From: Rhodoferax sp. GW822-FHT02A01 | GTDB taxonomy: Bacteria; Pseudomonadota; Gammaproteobacteria; Burkholderiales; Burkholderiaceae_C | DNA: 64,000 nt | Assembly: GCF_038784515.1 (NCBI RefSeq) | Contig: NZ_CP152376.1 | Location: 4,526,001-4,590,000, forward strand | Direction of reading: 5' to 3' | Part shown: piece after piece, positions 9,112-17,352 of the stretch | Position numbering within the stretch: position 1 is the stretch's first letter | Layout of the letters: every line of letters starts with the position of its first letter | Notes under the pieces: generated by a model | What the model was told of the DNA's origin: nothing | The model's database searches: none | What the model saw: the letters and a program-made list of their open reading frames with translations, nothing else | Position numbers and translations under genes: made by a program

Positions 9112-9354
9112 ATGGTGAACAACGCGACACCCATGTCGAAACCGTCTCAAGTCGACCAAATTGCCGAGCGTGTGGAACGTTTGCTGCTGCGCTATGCCGA
9201 GGTGCAGCGCACCAACGCCCTGCTTGCCAGGCAGCTCGAACTCCTCACGCAGGAACGAGACTCCCTCAAGTCCCGTCTGAGCGCGGCCCGAGCGCGGGTG
9301 GATGCGCTGCTGGAGCGATTGCCGGAATCCACTGCACAGAAGGATGCGCCATGA
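9112..9354 (+). CDS. Small coiled-coil protein upstream of zapA
   Basis: 80 residues, almost entirely one amphipathic helix (VDQIAERVERLLLRYAEVQ ... LERLPES), so a coiled-coil dimer is expected. An in-frame ATG at 9133 (MSKPSQVDQ) is an alternative, perhaps better, start; neither has a strong Shine-Dalgarno. Its stop overlaps the zapA start by 4 bp (ATGA), which points to co-translation and a cell-division role similar in style to ZapB. That role is inferred from position and shape only. Confidence 0.8.
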   Translation: MVNNATPMSKPSQVDQIAERVERLLLRYAEVQRTNALLARQLELLTQERDSLKSRLSAARARVDALLERLPESTAQKDAP

Positions 9355-9686
9355 ACCAGCTAGAAGTGCAGATCATGGGCCAAAGCTATTTGCTGGGCTG
9401 TCCCGAAGGCGGTGAAGAGCGTCTGCGCGAAGCCGTGCAGCGGGTGGACGAAGCCATGTGCAAGATCCGAGATGCAGGCAAGGTGCGTGCGCGTGACCGC
9501 ATTGCCGTGCTGGCAGCACTGAATCTGGCATTCGATCTTTCCGACAAGGGTGCTGTGGAATCCGTGGCCGTAGAAGCGGCAGCTGCGCCCTCGCAACCGG
9601 CCTCAGCTTCCGAAGACAATGCCGTGCTGCAGTCCCTGCTGACCCGCCTGGACGACGCCTTGAGCGAAGACGGCCAGCTGCTCTGA
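9351..9686 (+). CDS. zapA: Cell division protein ZapA
   Basis: FtsZ-bundling protein of the Z-ring. Seen: 111 residues, N-terminal strand region MNQLEVQIMGQSYLLGCPEG, then REAVQRVDEAM and the conserved RDRIAVLAALNLAFDL helix. A coiled-coil tail follows, interrupted by an Ala/Ser/Pro-rich insert (about 77-90). Co-translated with the preceding small coiled-coil gene and followed by 6S RNA, the order common in proteobacteria. Confidence 0.93.
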   Translation: MNQLEVQIMGQSYLLGCPEGGEERLREAVQRVDEAMCKIRDAGKVRARDRIAVLAALNLAFDLSDKGAVESVAVEAAAAPSQPASASEDNAVLQSLLTRLDDALSEDGQLL

Positions 9687-9714
9687 ATCTTTTTGCAGCC
9701 AATCGCAGGGTGCC

Positions 9715-9744
9715 TGGCACGCGGCTGAAAGCTGCGCCTACAAT
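9715..9744 (+). promoter_or_regulatory. Promoter of 6S RNA
   Basis: TGGCAC (9715-9720) and TACAAT (9739-9744) are 18 bp apart and place the start near 9751, exactly where the 5' strand of the 6S closing stem begins. Confidence 0.6.
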
Positions 9745-9750
9745 GGAGTG

Positions 9751-9925
9751 GTCTGCGAAGCTCGCCGGGCTTTATATTTCCTTGAACCAATGCTCATTGA
9801 GCCTGGGCTTGGAACATTGCCACTCCAGCGTGATCATCTCGCGTCAGATGAACCCAAGGTTTGTGCTGACCTCGCCCACCTGAACCCCGGTTCAGGATGC
9901 CGGTCCGGTGGCATTCGCAGACACC
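9751..9925 (+). ncRNA. ssrS: 6S RNA
   Basis: RNA that mimics an open promoter and sequesters sigma70 RNA polymerase in stationary phase. Seen: a closing stem in which GTCTGCGAA (9751-9759) pairs perfectly with TTCGCAGAC (9914-9922). The middle contains TTGAACCAATGCTCATTGAGC on the 5' side and CTGAACCCCGGTTCAGG on the 3' side, matching the layout of the E. coli 6S central bubble and its GAACC...GGTTC hairpin. Length about 175 nt, directly after zapA as in many proteobacteria. The exact 3' end is estimated. Confidence 0.88.
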
Positions 9926-9942
9926 TTATTCAACCCCCTTGC

Positions 9943-10758
9943 ATGACGCTGGAACCCCAACTGATTTTCGAGCTGGCCATGCTGGGGCTCGCAGGTGGCT
10001 TTCTGGCCGGGCTGCTGGGAATCGGCGGCGGCATGGTGCTGGCTCCCTTCATCACCATCATCCTGTCCACGCGCGGCATCAGTGCCGACCTGGCGGTGAA
10101 GATGGCCATCGCCACCTCCATGTCCACCATCGTTTTCACCTCGCTCTCCAGCATGCGTGCGCATCACCAGCGTGGCTCGGTGCGCTGGGACATTGCGCGC
10201 GGTCTGGCACCGGGCATTGTGCTGGGCGGCATCGTGGGAAGCCTGGGTATTTTTGCCTTGCTCAAGGGAACGACGCTGGCACTCATCTTTGCGGCCTTCA
10301 TCAGTTTCTCGGCGACCCAGATGTTTCTGGACAAGAAGCCCAAGCCCGGACGGACTATTCCAGGCATGGCAGGACTGCTGGGAACTGGGGCAACCATCGG
10401 TCTGGTGTCCGGGTTGGTGGGGGCCGGAGGTGGCTTCATCAGCGTGCCGTTCATGGTGGCCCACAACGTCGCCATCATCAACGCCGTGTCCACCAGCGCG
10501 GCACTGGGCTTCCCCATTGCAATAGCCAATGCAGCAGGATATGCAGTGGGTGGACAGGGAGTCAGCGGACTGCCGCCCTGGTCACTGGGTTACATCTGGC
10601 TACCCGCACTGGCGGTCATCGCCAGTTGCAGCGTGCTCACGGCCCCCCTGGGCGCCGCGCTGGCACACCGCCTGCCCGTGGTACAACTCAAGCGCATCTT
10701 TGCGCTGGTGCTCTACCTGCTGGCAGCGTACATGCTGTGGAAGGGCCTGCACGGCTGA
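9943..10758 (+). CDS. TauE/SafE-family membrane transporter
   Basis: Predicted inner-membrane exporter of the sulfite/organosulfonate (TSUP) family; substrate unknown. Seen: 271 residues with about eight membrane segments. Two related halves each carry a glycine-rich motif (GLLGIGGGMVLAPF near 20-33 and GLVGAGGGFISVPF near 155-168), diagnostic of the family. The ATG at 9943 is preferred because any earlier start would lie in 6S RNA. It begins about 20 nt after the 6S end and has no strong Shine-Dalgarno, so read-through from ssrS is possible. Confidence 0.88.
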   Translation: MTLEPQLIFELAMLGLAGGFLAGLLGIGGGMVLAPFITIILSTRGISADLAVKMAIATSMSTIVFTSLSSMRAHHQRGSVRWDIARGLAPGIVLGGIVGSLGIFALLKGTTLALIFAAFISFSATQMFLDKKPKPGRTIPGMAGLLGTGATIGLVSGLVGAGGGFISVPFMVAHNVAIINAVSTSAALGFPIAIANAAGYAVGGQGVSGLPPWSLGYIWLPALAVIASCSVLTAPLGAALAHRLPVVQLKRIFALVLYLLAAYMLWKGLHG

Positions 10759-10761
10759 GCG

Positions 10762-12030
10762 CTACGGATTGAGCGCTGCGGCCTCACTGTCGAGTGCGGG
10801 TTCGTAAAAGTAGCAGATGCGTTGGCGTGGCTGCAGATAGTCCAGCGCTGTGGCCGGCAAGCTCGAAGGCTTGAGGCTTCTGCGAATGCTGGTGTTGGGC
10901 GCCAGCTCGAGATCCAGTACCGCGGCCTGATGCCGTGGGACTGTTGGTTCATGCACCAAGATGCGGGGTTTGAGCGGCCGCGCCGAATTCACCGAGACCA
11001 CCATGGCATGGCGCTCGTCATTGAGCTGCACTACCGAACCGGGTGGATAAACCCCCATCATGCGGATGAAGGCACTGAGCACATTGGCGTCGAAGCGTGT
11101 TTTCTGCTGGGAAAAGATGGTGGAAAGCGCTTCGTGTGGCGTCATGGCCGCACTGAGCTTGCCCGGATTGCATAGGCCGTCATAGCGGTTGACCAGCGCC
11201 AGTATGCGCGCATTGAGCGTCATCGCATCACCCTTGAGGTGCTGCGGAAAACCGCTGCCATCCACCATTTCATGGTGCTGCGCAATGGCCCTGACGGTGC
11301 CGGCAGACAAGCCCATATGGCGGGCCAGTTCTACGCCCTGAACTACGTGGTCCTGATAGACCTTGAGCTCGCCGGACGAGAAGTTGCTCTCCCAGCGGCG
11401 CACGCGCTCGGGCAACTTGATTTTTCCCATATCGTGCAAAAAGGCCGCCAGACCCAGTTCATCCAGCGCAGTGCCTTGTACGCCCAGGGCTTTGCCCAGG
11501 AGCAGCGATATCACCGCCACATTGACCGGGTGCATGGCACTCTTGTCACCCGCTGCCTCTGTCAGAAGGCGTATGGCCACATCACCCTGAGTCAACATTT
11601 CCGACGTCAGTGATTGCACCATGTCTTGGCAAAGTTGTGCAGCGTTCTTGGGGTCGGTCTGCAACCACTCCATCGCCTGCCGGTATTGCTGAGTGGTTTC
11701 CGTGAAGCGGCGCTCGCATTGGCCCGCCTTGAGCGCGGACTTTGTGGCGGCCGTCGCAGCCTGTGTCTTTTCCGGTGCGGGAGGCTGGAAGGAAGCGCTC
11801 AATGCCGATGCTGCGGGAGAGGGCTCCCCACTTCCAATCGGGTCACTGCGGGCAGGAACATACCGGATACGGTCCACACCCAGCGACTTCAGGGTGTCAA
11901 TCTGACGCTCGGTGGTAATCTTGAAACGGCTGCTGGAAAAGGGATGGGCCAGCCATCCCAAATTGAGATCCACAAACAATCCGACGCGCAAATCGTCCAA
12001 TGCAACGAAGTCGAATTCGTCTGTATTCAT
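10762..12030 (-). CDS. HD-GYP domain cyclic-di-GMP phosphodiesterase with DUF3391-type N-terminus
   Basis: Probably hydrolyses cyclic di-GMP. Seen: 422 residues from the ATG at 12030; an N-terminal domain (LDDLRVGLFVDLNLGWLAHPF, about 11-31) of the DUF3391 kind; an Ala/Pro-rich linker (about 62-100); then an HD-GYP domain with HDMGK (199-203) and HHEMVDGSGFP (252-262), a GSGFP variant of the usual GxGYP. Metal-ligand residues look intact. Convergent with the TauE gene, leaving 3 bp between stops. An upstream in-frame start at 12075 is possible. Confidence 0.9.
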   Translation of the reverse strand: MNTDEFDFVALDDLRVGLFVDLNLGWLAHPFSSSRFKITTERQIDTLKSLGVDRIRYVPARSDPIGSGEPSPAASALSASFQPPAPEKTQAATAATKSALKAGQCERRFTETTQQYRQAMEWLQTDPKNAAQLCQDMVQSLTSEMLTQGDVAIRLLTEAAGDKSAMHPVNVAVISLLLGKALGVQGTALDELGLAAFLHDMGKIKLPERVRRWESNFSSGELKVYQDHVVQGVELARHMGLSAGTVRAIAQHHEMVDGSGFPQHLKGDAMTLNARILALVNRYDGLCNPGKLSAAMTPHEALSTIFSQQKTRFDANVLSAFIRMMGVYPPGSVVQLNDERHAMVVSVNSARPLKPRILVHEPTVPRHQAAVLDLELAPNTSIRRSLKPSSLPATALDYLQPRQRICYFYEPALDSEAAALNP

Positions 12031-12170
12031 AAACCCAAGTATCCGTAAGGTGCCGTTTGGAATAATGTTCGGCAAATTCCCCTTGCAACCATTATGACTA
12101 TGGCCAAGTGCCCCCTACGTGTTCGCAGCGCACTTTTACAAATTAAATCAGCAGGCTTTAAGAATGTCTA

Positions 12171-13133
12171 TCAAATAGGCAACACTTGATCTGGAAACTG
12201 GTCAAAGCAATGCACCTGCTCAAGCAGCTGCAAGACCTGTGCAGCATCGCCCAGACCGCTGGCTGTGCTCATGAGCGTCGCCGTGGCACACGCCACGCCC
12301 TTGGCAAATGCCTGCACCGGGCTCTGCTGCTGTGACAGGCCCCACACCATTCCAGCGACGAAGCTGTCACCCGCTCCGACTGCGCTGTGCACTTCCACTT
12401 GCAGCGGCGGCGCGTACCAATTCCCCTGCTGCGTGACCATCAGCGCGCCCATTTCCCCCATGGAAACCACCATGATCTGCGCAGCACCGTGCTGCACCAT
12501 ATCCTTGGCCATATCCCGGACTTCATACAGACGGGACAAGGGTTTGTCGCAGAGGTCCCGCAATTCATGCAGGCTGGGCTTGACCATGTACACGCCGTGC
12601 GCCAGTGCAGCTCGCAAGGGCTCGCCGGAGGTATCCACCACCAAGGCAGCGTGGGCGCGTTGCACCACTTCCGACACGCGGGCATAGAAATCCACTGGAA
12701 CACCCGGGGGCAAACTGCCGCTGGCCACCACCAACGACTGCGGGCTGCACAGCTTTTCAATATCCACCAATGCCTGCTCCCACTCCTGTGTCGTGAGTTC
12801 TGGGCCAGGCAAGACAAATCGGTATTCGTGCCCCGTGCTGTGTTCGAGCACCGTAAAACTTTCGCGAGACGAGGCGCTGATGGCAAAGGGGTGACAGGAG
12901 ACACCTTCATGCTGCAACAGCGACAACATGACCCGGCCCATGCTGTGGCCAGCGGTATAAAAGGCCAGCACGCCAGCTCCGAGCTTGTGCAACTCACGCG
13001 CCACGTTGACGCCACCGCCACCTGCGCGGCGTTGCATAGGCTCACAACGCAGCTTGCTGGTGTGCCGCACTTCATCGACGGCCGTGGACACATCCAGCGC
13101 CGGATTCATGGTGATCGTCAGTATGTTGGTCAT
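12171..13133 (-). CDS. pfkB: PfkB-family sugar kinase, probably 6-phosphofructokinase II
   Basis: Ribokinase-fold kinase phosphorylating fructose 6-phosphate or a related sugar phosphate. Seen: 320 residues starting MTNILTITMNPALDVST, the hallmark opening of the 1-phosphofructokinase/PfkB/tagatose kinase subgroup. Also AGGGGVNVAREL near 37-48, and the C-terminal catalytic SAVGAGDSFVAGM (anion hole and Asp base). Which hexose phosphate is used cannot be told from motifs. It follows phaB on the same strand after a strong terminator, so it is probably expressed separately. Confidence 0.85.
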   Translation of the reverse strand: MTNILTITMNPALDVSTAVDEVRHTSKLRCEPMQRRAGGGGVNVARELHKLGAGVLAFYTAGHSMGRVMLSLLQHEGVSCHPFAISASSRESFTVLEHSTGHEYRFVLPGPELTTQEWEQALVDIEKLCSPQSLVVASGSLPPGVPVDFYARVSEVVQRAHAALVVDTSGEPLRAALAHGVYMVKPSLHELRDLCDKPLSRLYEVRDMAKDMVQHGAAQIMVVSMGEMGALMVTQQGNWYAPPLQVEVHSAVGAGDSFVAGMVWGLSQQQSPVQAFAKGVACATATLMSTASGLGDAAQVLQLLEQVHCFDQFPDQVLPI

Positions 13134-13160
13134 GGCAAAAAGGTTAGCACAGCACGCATG

Positions 13161-13197
13161 AAAAAACCCTGCTGAAGGTCAAGCCTCAGCAGGGTTT
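13161..13197 (-). terminator. Terminator after phaB
   Basis: AAACCCTGCTGA and TCAGCAGGGTTT form a 12-bp stem that continues into a run of T on the minus strand. It ends the phaCAB transcript before pfkB. Confidence 0.88.
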
Positions 13198-13203
13198 GCC
13201 GGT

Positions 13204-13226
13204 CTGTGGTGCCTGCGGCACCACAG
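13204..13226 (-). other. Perfect 10-bp hairpin directly after the phaB stop
   Basis: CTGTGGTGCC, a 3-nt loop and GGCACCACAG lie between the phaB stop and the terminator. There is no T-run, so it is not a terminator by itself; it may protect the mRNA 3' end or aid termination. Confidence 0.5.
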
Positions 13227-13232
13227 GGGATA

Positions 13233-13970
13233 TCACCCCATGTGCAGACCACCGTTGACGGAAAAGTCAGCACCAGTGGCATAGCCACCTTCATCACTGG
13301 CAAGCCAGGCCACGATGGAGGCAATTTCCGACGGCTCGCCCAGACGCTTCACGGGAACCGTTGCAACGATCTTTTCCAGCACGTCTTCGCGGATGGCCTT
13401 GACCATGTCGGTACCGATGTAGCCTGGGCTCACGGTATTGACGGTAACGCCCTTGGTCGCCATTTCTTGGGCCAGAGCCATGGAGAAACCGTGCATGCCA
13501 GCCTTGGCAGCCGAGTAGTTGGTCTGGCCGGCCTGGCCTTTGTTACCGTTGACTGAGGAAATCTGGATGATGCGGCCCCAGCCCTTTTCCACCATGCCCG
13601 GCACCACTTGCTTGGTGACGTTGAACATGGAGTTCAGGTTGGTGTCGATCACGGCATCCCAGTCTTCGCGTGTCATTTTCAGGAACACGCGGTCACGGGT
13701 GATACCGGCGTTGTTCACCAGCACGTCGATGGTGCCATGCTCTGCTCGCGCCTTGGTAAAGGCTTCCACGGTTGAGTCCCAATCTCCCACATTGCCCACG
13801 GAGGCGTAGAAGGTGTAGCCCAGAGCCGCCTGCTCGGCGATCCACTTCGCGTGGTCACGTGTGGGGCCGCAACCTGCGATGACCTTGAAGCCATCCTTGA
13901 ACAGACGCTGGCAAATAGCGGTACCAATGCCACCCATGCCTCCGGTAACGTATGCGATTTTTTGACTCAT
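13233..13970 (-). CDS. phaB: NADPH-dependent acetoacetyl-CoA reductase
   Basis: Reduces acetoacetyl-CoA to (R)-3-hydroxybutyryl-CoA for polyhydroxybutyrate. Seen: 245 residues of short-chain dehydrogenase fold; cofactor loop TGGMGGIGTA (about 9-18); NNAGITRD; Ser in ISSVNG and catalytic Tyr/Lys in YSAAK (about 150-154); C-terminal GADFSVNGGLHMG typical of PhaB. Good Shine-Dalgarno AAGGAG before the ATG. Last gene of the pha operon, 41 bp after phaA. Confidence 0.95.
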   Translation of the reverse strand: MSQKIAYVTGGMGGIGTAICQRLFKDGFKVIAGCGPTRDHAKWIAEQAALGYTFYASVGNVGDWDSTVEAFTKARAEHGTIDVLVNNAGITRDRVFLKMTREDWDAVIDTNLNSMFNVTKQVVPGMVEKGWGRIIQISSVNGNKGQAGQTNYSAAKAGMHGFSMALAQEMATKGVTVNTVSPGYIGTDMVKAIREDVLEKIVATVPVKRLGEPSEIASIVAWLASDEGGYATGADFSVNGGLHMG

Positions 13971-14011
13971 GGCTATCTCCTTTTTGATATGAATTGACTA
14001 CGCACTAACAA

Positions 14012-15190
14012 TTAACGCTCGATGGTCAGGGCCACACCCATACCACCACCGATACACAAGCTGGCAATACCCTTCTTGGCGTTGCGGCGCTGCATCTCAT
14101 GCAGCAGGGTCACCAGAATGCGGCAACCGGATGCGCCAATGGGGTGGCCGATGGCGATGGCGCCACCGTTCACGTTGACCTTGGAGGTGTCCCAGCCCAT
14201 TTGCTGATTGACTGCACAAGCCTGTGCGGCAAAGGCTTCGTTGATCTCCAGCAGGTCCAGGTCCTGGGCCTTCCAGCCGGCACGGGCCAGCGCCTTTTGC
14301 GAAGCAGGAACCGGGCCCATCCCCATCATGGCGGGGTCGAGCCCGCTAGTGGCAAAGCTGGCAATGCGTCCCATGGGTGTGAGACCCAAGGCGGCCGCCT
14401 TCTTGGCTGTCATCACCATCACTGCCGCGGCTCCGTCATTGATGCCGGAGGCATTGCCTGCAGTAACGCTGCCCGTCTTGTCGAAGGCGGGACGCAAACC
14501 AGCCAGTGCGTCGGCATTGGTCTTGCGGTTGACGAACTCGTCAACCGCGAAAACTATGGGGTCACCCTTCTTTTGCGCAATGCTGAACGGCACGATCTCG
14601 TCGGCGAACTTGCCTGCATCCTGCGCTGCAGCAGCCTTTCGCTGGCTGTCCAGTGCCAATGCGTCCTGCATGTCCCGGGTTATGCCGTGGGCCTTGGCGA
14701 CGTTCTCGGCAGTAATGCCCATGTGGTACTGGTTGTAAACGTCCCATAGGCCGTCCACGATCATGGAGTCGATCATCTTCCAGTCACCCATACGCTGGCC
14801 GTCGCGGCTTCCCAGCAATACGTGGGGAGAGGCGCTCATGTTTTCCTGACCGCCGGCAATCACGATTTCGCTGTCGCCATAGGCAATGGCTTGCGCCGCC
14901 AGCATCACGGCCTTGAGGCCCGAGCCGCAAACTGCATTGATGGTGAGCGCCGGTGTTTCCTTGGCGATACCGCTCTTGATCAGGGTCTGGCGCGCAGGAT
15001 TCTGACCCTGGCCGGCCGCCAGCACCTGGCCCATGATGACCTCGCCAATCTGGTCTGCGCCCAATTTGGTGCGCTCCAGCAGGCTCTTGATGACGGCGGC
15101 TCCCAGCTCAGGCGCAGCCGACTTGGCCAGCGTGCCGCCAAACTTGCCAACTGCGGTACGTGCAGCTGAAACGATAACGATGTCTTCCAT
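14012..15190 (-). CDS. phaA: Acetyl-CoA C-acetyltransferase (beta-ketothiolase)
   Basis: Condenses two acetyl-CoA into acetoacetyl-CoA, the first step of polyhydroxybutyrate synthesis. Seen: 392 residues, standard thiolase length; acyl-accepting Cys in NAVCGSGLKAV (about 88); catalytic His in GHPIGASGCR (about 348); second Cys in CIGGGMGVA near the C-terminus. Lies between phaC and phaB on one strand, which fixes the biosynthetic role over a degradative thiolase. Confidence 0.95.
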   Translation of the reverse strand: MEDIVIVSAARTAVGKFGGTLAKSAAPELGAAVIKSLLERTKLGADQIGEVIMGQVLAAGQGQNPARQTLIKSGIAKETPALTINAVCGSGLKAVMLAAQAIAYGDSEIVIAGGQENMSASPHVLLGSRDGQRMGDWKMIDSMIVDGLWDVYNQYHMGITAENVAKAHGITRDMQDALALDSQRKAAAAQDAGKFADEIVPFSIAQKKGDPIVFAVDEFVNRKTNADALAGLRPAFDKTGSVTAGNASGINDGAAAVMVMTAKKAAALGLTPMGRIASFATSGLDPAMMGMGPVPASQKALARAGWKAQDLDLLEINEAFAAQACAVNQQMGWDTSKVNVNGGAIAIGHPIGASGCRILVTLLHEMQRRNAKKGIASLCIGGGMGVALTIER

Positions 15191-15220
15191 TTTTAAGTCT
15201 CCGAAGTGGTGAGGGGGAAT

Positions 15221-16951
15221 CTAGACCTTGACTTTCACATAGCTACCAGGGGCGGGCATGGTGGCCTTGTACTTGCCTTTGCCGTAAGTCCTGGGCGCTG
15301 CAATTTGCTTGCCAGCATGGCTCTTGAGCCATGCTGCCCAATCTGTCCACCAGCTGCCAGGGTGCTCCACCGCGCCCTCCAGCCAGGCTTCTTGTGTCTT
15401 GGGTAACTTGCCATCGGAGCGGATCCAGTGGCTTCGCTTGTTCTTTGCGGGGGGATTGATCACGCCTGCGATATGGCCTGAGGCCCCCATGACGAACCGC
15501 TTCTTGCCTGGCAGCACCTGGGTGGAGCCATAGGCGCCACCGATGGGCACGATGTGGTCTTCGCGTGATCCGTAGATGTAGACCGGCAGATCGAGCTTGC
15601 CCAGGTCGATCTTCTCGCCGCAAACCGTGGCCTTGCCTGGCTTGATCAACTTGTTCTCCAGGTAGGTGTTGCGCAGGTACCAGGCGTAGAACGGTCCGGG
15701 CAGATTGGTGCTGTCGGAGTTCCAGTACAGCAGATCGAACGGTGGCGGTGTTTCACCCTTGAGGTAGTTGCCCACCACGTAGTTCCAGACCAGGTCGTTG
15801 GGACGCAGGAAACTGAAGGTGCTGGCGAGGTCGGTGCCTTTCATCAGCCCTCCCTTGCCCAGCTCGGCTTCACGGAATTTCACAAACGCCTCATCGATGA
15901 ACACATCCAGAATGCCGGTGTCGGTGAAGTCCAGCAAAGTGGTCAGCAGCGTAAGGCTGGCGGCCGGCTTTTCTCCACGCGCGGCCAGCACGGCCAGGGC
16001 CGTGGTCAGCATGGTTCCGCCTACGCAAAATCCCAAAGCATTGATGCTGGGCGAACCGCTGATCTCCTGCGCGACCGTGATCGCCTTGATCACAGCGTCT
16101 TCAATGTAGTTGTCCCATGTCTTGTGGTCCAGAGACGCATCTGGATTGCGCCAGCTCACCACAAACGTGCGGTGCCCCTGGGACACGGCATAGCGGATCA
16201 GAGAGTTTTCTGGCTGCAAGTCCAGGATGTAGAACTTGTTGATGCAGGGCGGCACCAACAGGAAAGGCTTTTCGTAGACCTTGGCGGTGAGTGGCTTGTA
16301 TTCGAGAAGCTGAAACAGATCGTTCTCGAACACCACAGCGCCTTCGGTGGTCGCGACGTTCTTGCCAACCTCGAACAGGCTTTCGTCCGTCATGGACACA
16401 TGGCCCTGCTGAATATCGTGCACCAGGTTCTGGACACCTTTGGCAATGCTCTCGCCTTTGGTTTCGATGGCCTTCTTTTGAGCTTCGGCGTTGAAGGCCA
16501 GAAAATTGCTGGGTGCGGCGGCGGCGACCCACTGCTCAACGGCAAAACGAATGCGGTTGCGGGTCTTGGCATCCGCCTCCACAGCATCCGCCATGCCCAT
16601 CAAGGTGCGGGCGTTGAGCAAATACACCGCAGCGGAATAGGCTGCCAGCGGATTCTCGTTCCAGGAGGCATCTGCAAAACGCCGGTCCGCAGCAACCTTG
16701 GCCGGTTTGAAGCCTTCGGACAGCAAGCTCAAGGCTTCCTTGGAATACTGCTGCTGCAACTCCTGCATTTTTTCCGGAGCAAAATGGATTTTCGGCAGTT
16801 TGCCCGGCATTGCGCCCAGACCCGGAAGACCGTTGGTGGCTCCCACATCCACCTTCTTGAAGGCTTCCAGCGCTTGTGTCCATCCCTGCGTCAAAGCCTG
16901 TTGGAATTGCTGGGTTGCCTCATTCAGGAAATCAGGATTGTTTTGCCCCAC
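15221..16951 (-). CDS. phaC: Class I poly(3-hydroxyalkanoate) synthase
   Basis: Polymerises hydroxyacyl-CoA on the granule surface. Seen: 576 residues, in the class I range; alpha/beta-hydrolase core with the lipase-like box GFCVGGTM holding the nucleophilic Cys, Asp in the GSREDHIVP region and His in GASGHIAGVINPP. The start is GTG at 16951, with AGAGGTGA as ribosome-binding site; no ATG gives the typical N-terminus MGQNNPDFLNEATQQ. First gene of phaC-phaA-phaB and divergent from a small membrane protein. Confidence 0.95.
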   Translation of the reverse strand: MGQNNPDFLNEATQQFQQALTQGWTQALEAFKKVDVGATNGLPGLGAMPGKLPKIHFAPEKMQELQQQYSKEALSLLSEGFKPAKVAADRRFADASWNENPLAAYSAAVYLLNARTLMGMADAVEADAKTRNRIRFAVEQWVAAAAPSNFLAFNAEAQKKAIETKGESIAKGVQNLVHDIQQGHVSMTDESLFEVGKNVATTEGAVVFENDLFQLLEYKPLTAKVYEKPFLLVPPCINKFYILDLQPENSLIRYAVSQGHRTFVVSWRNPDASLDHKTWDNYIEDAVIKAITVAQEISGSPSINALGFCVGGTMLTTALAVLAARGEKPAASLTLLTTLLDFTDTGILDVFIDEAFVKFREAELGKGGLMKGTDLASTFSFLRPNDLVWNYVVGNYLKGETPPPFDLLYWNSDSTNLPGPFYAWYLRNTYLENKLIKPGKATVCGEKIDLGKLDLPVYIYGSREDHIVPIGGAYGSTQVLPGKKRFVMGASGHIAGVINPPAKNKRSHWIRSDGKLPKTQEAWLEGAVEHPGSWWTDWAAWLKSHAGKQIAAPRTYGKGKYKATMPAPGSYVKVKV

Positions 16952-17040
16952 GTGTCACCTCTTTAGTTGATTTCATTGACGACGCTAGTATCTCAGCTTG
17001 AGAGTCCCTTTTTCCTTACAAGAAGATATACAAACCCTAT

Positions 17041-17352
17041 ATGTACATAGTTCCAATTGCCTGGCTATATGTTGCGCTGATGATGAGTGTTGCCGAGGCC
17101 ACCAACAGCAATGGGACGGTGTTGGGCGCCATTGTCACCTTTGTGTTGTATGGCCTGTTGCCGGTAGGGCTGGTGCTCTACATCATGGGGACGCCTGCCA
17201 GAAAGCGCGCAATACGAGCGCGCGAAGAACAGGAACGCGCCGCCTATCTGGCGCGGGCACAGGAAGTGGAGAATCCGGCGTCAATCCAGACGCCAGATGC
17301 AGGCGGCCATGCGGCCACTGACCCGGTCGCGCCGATGCGAGAAGAACCTTGA
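17041..17352 (+). CDS. Small membrane protein divergent from phaC
   Basis: 103 residues; two hydrophobic segments (about 3-17 and 30-48), then a charged, Arg/Glu-rich cytoplasmic tail (about 53-75) and a disordered end. No known domain recognised. Located head to head with phaC, sharing an 89-bp intergenic region. Its last 72 bp overlap the end of the convergent pgeF gene on the other strand. Function unknown; co-regulation with phaC is possible but not shown. Confidence 0.7.
   Translation: MYIVPIAWLYVALMMSVAEATNSNGTVLGAIVTFVLYGLLPVGLVLYIMGTPARKRAIRAREEQERAAYLARAQEVENPASIQTPDAGGHAATDPVAPMREEP

Noticed and set aside
9715..9735. Sigma-54 promoter suggested by TGGCAC before 6S RNA
   Set aside because: The matching TTGC element at the -12 position is missing, while a sigma-70 TACAAT is correctly spaced.
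9748..9942. In-frame N-terminal extension of the TauE gene
   Set aside because: It would lie entirely within 6S RNA, and the protein family starts at the hydrophobic segment after the ATG at 9943.
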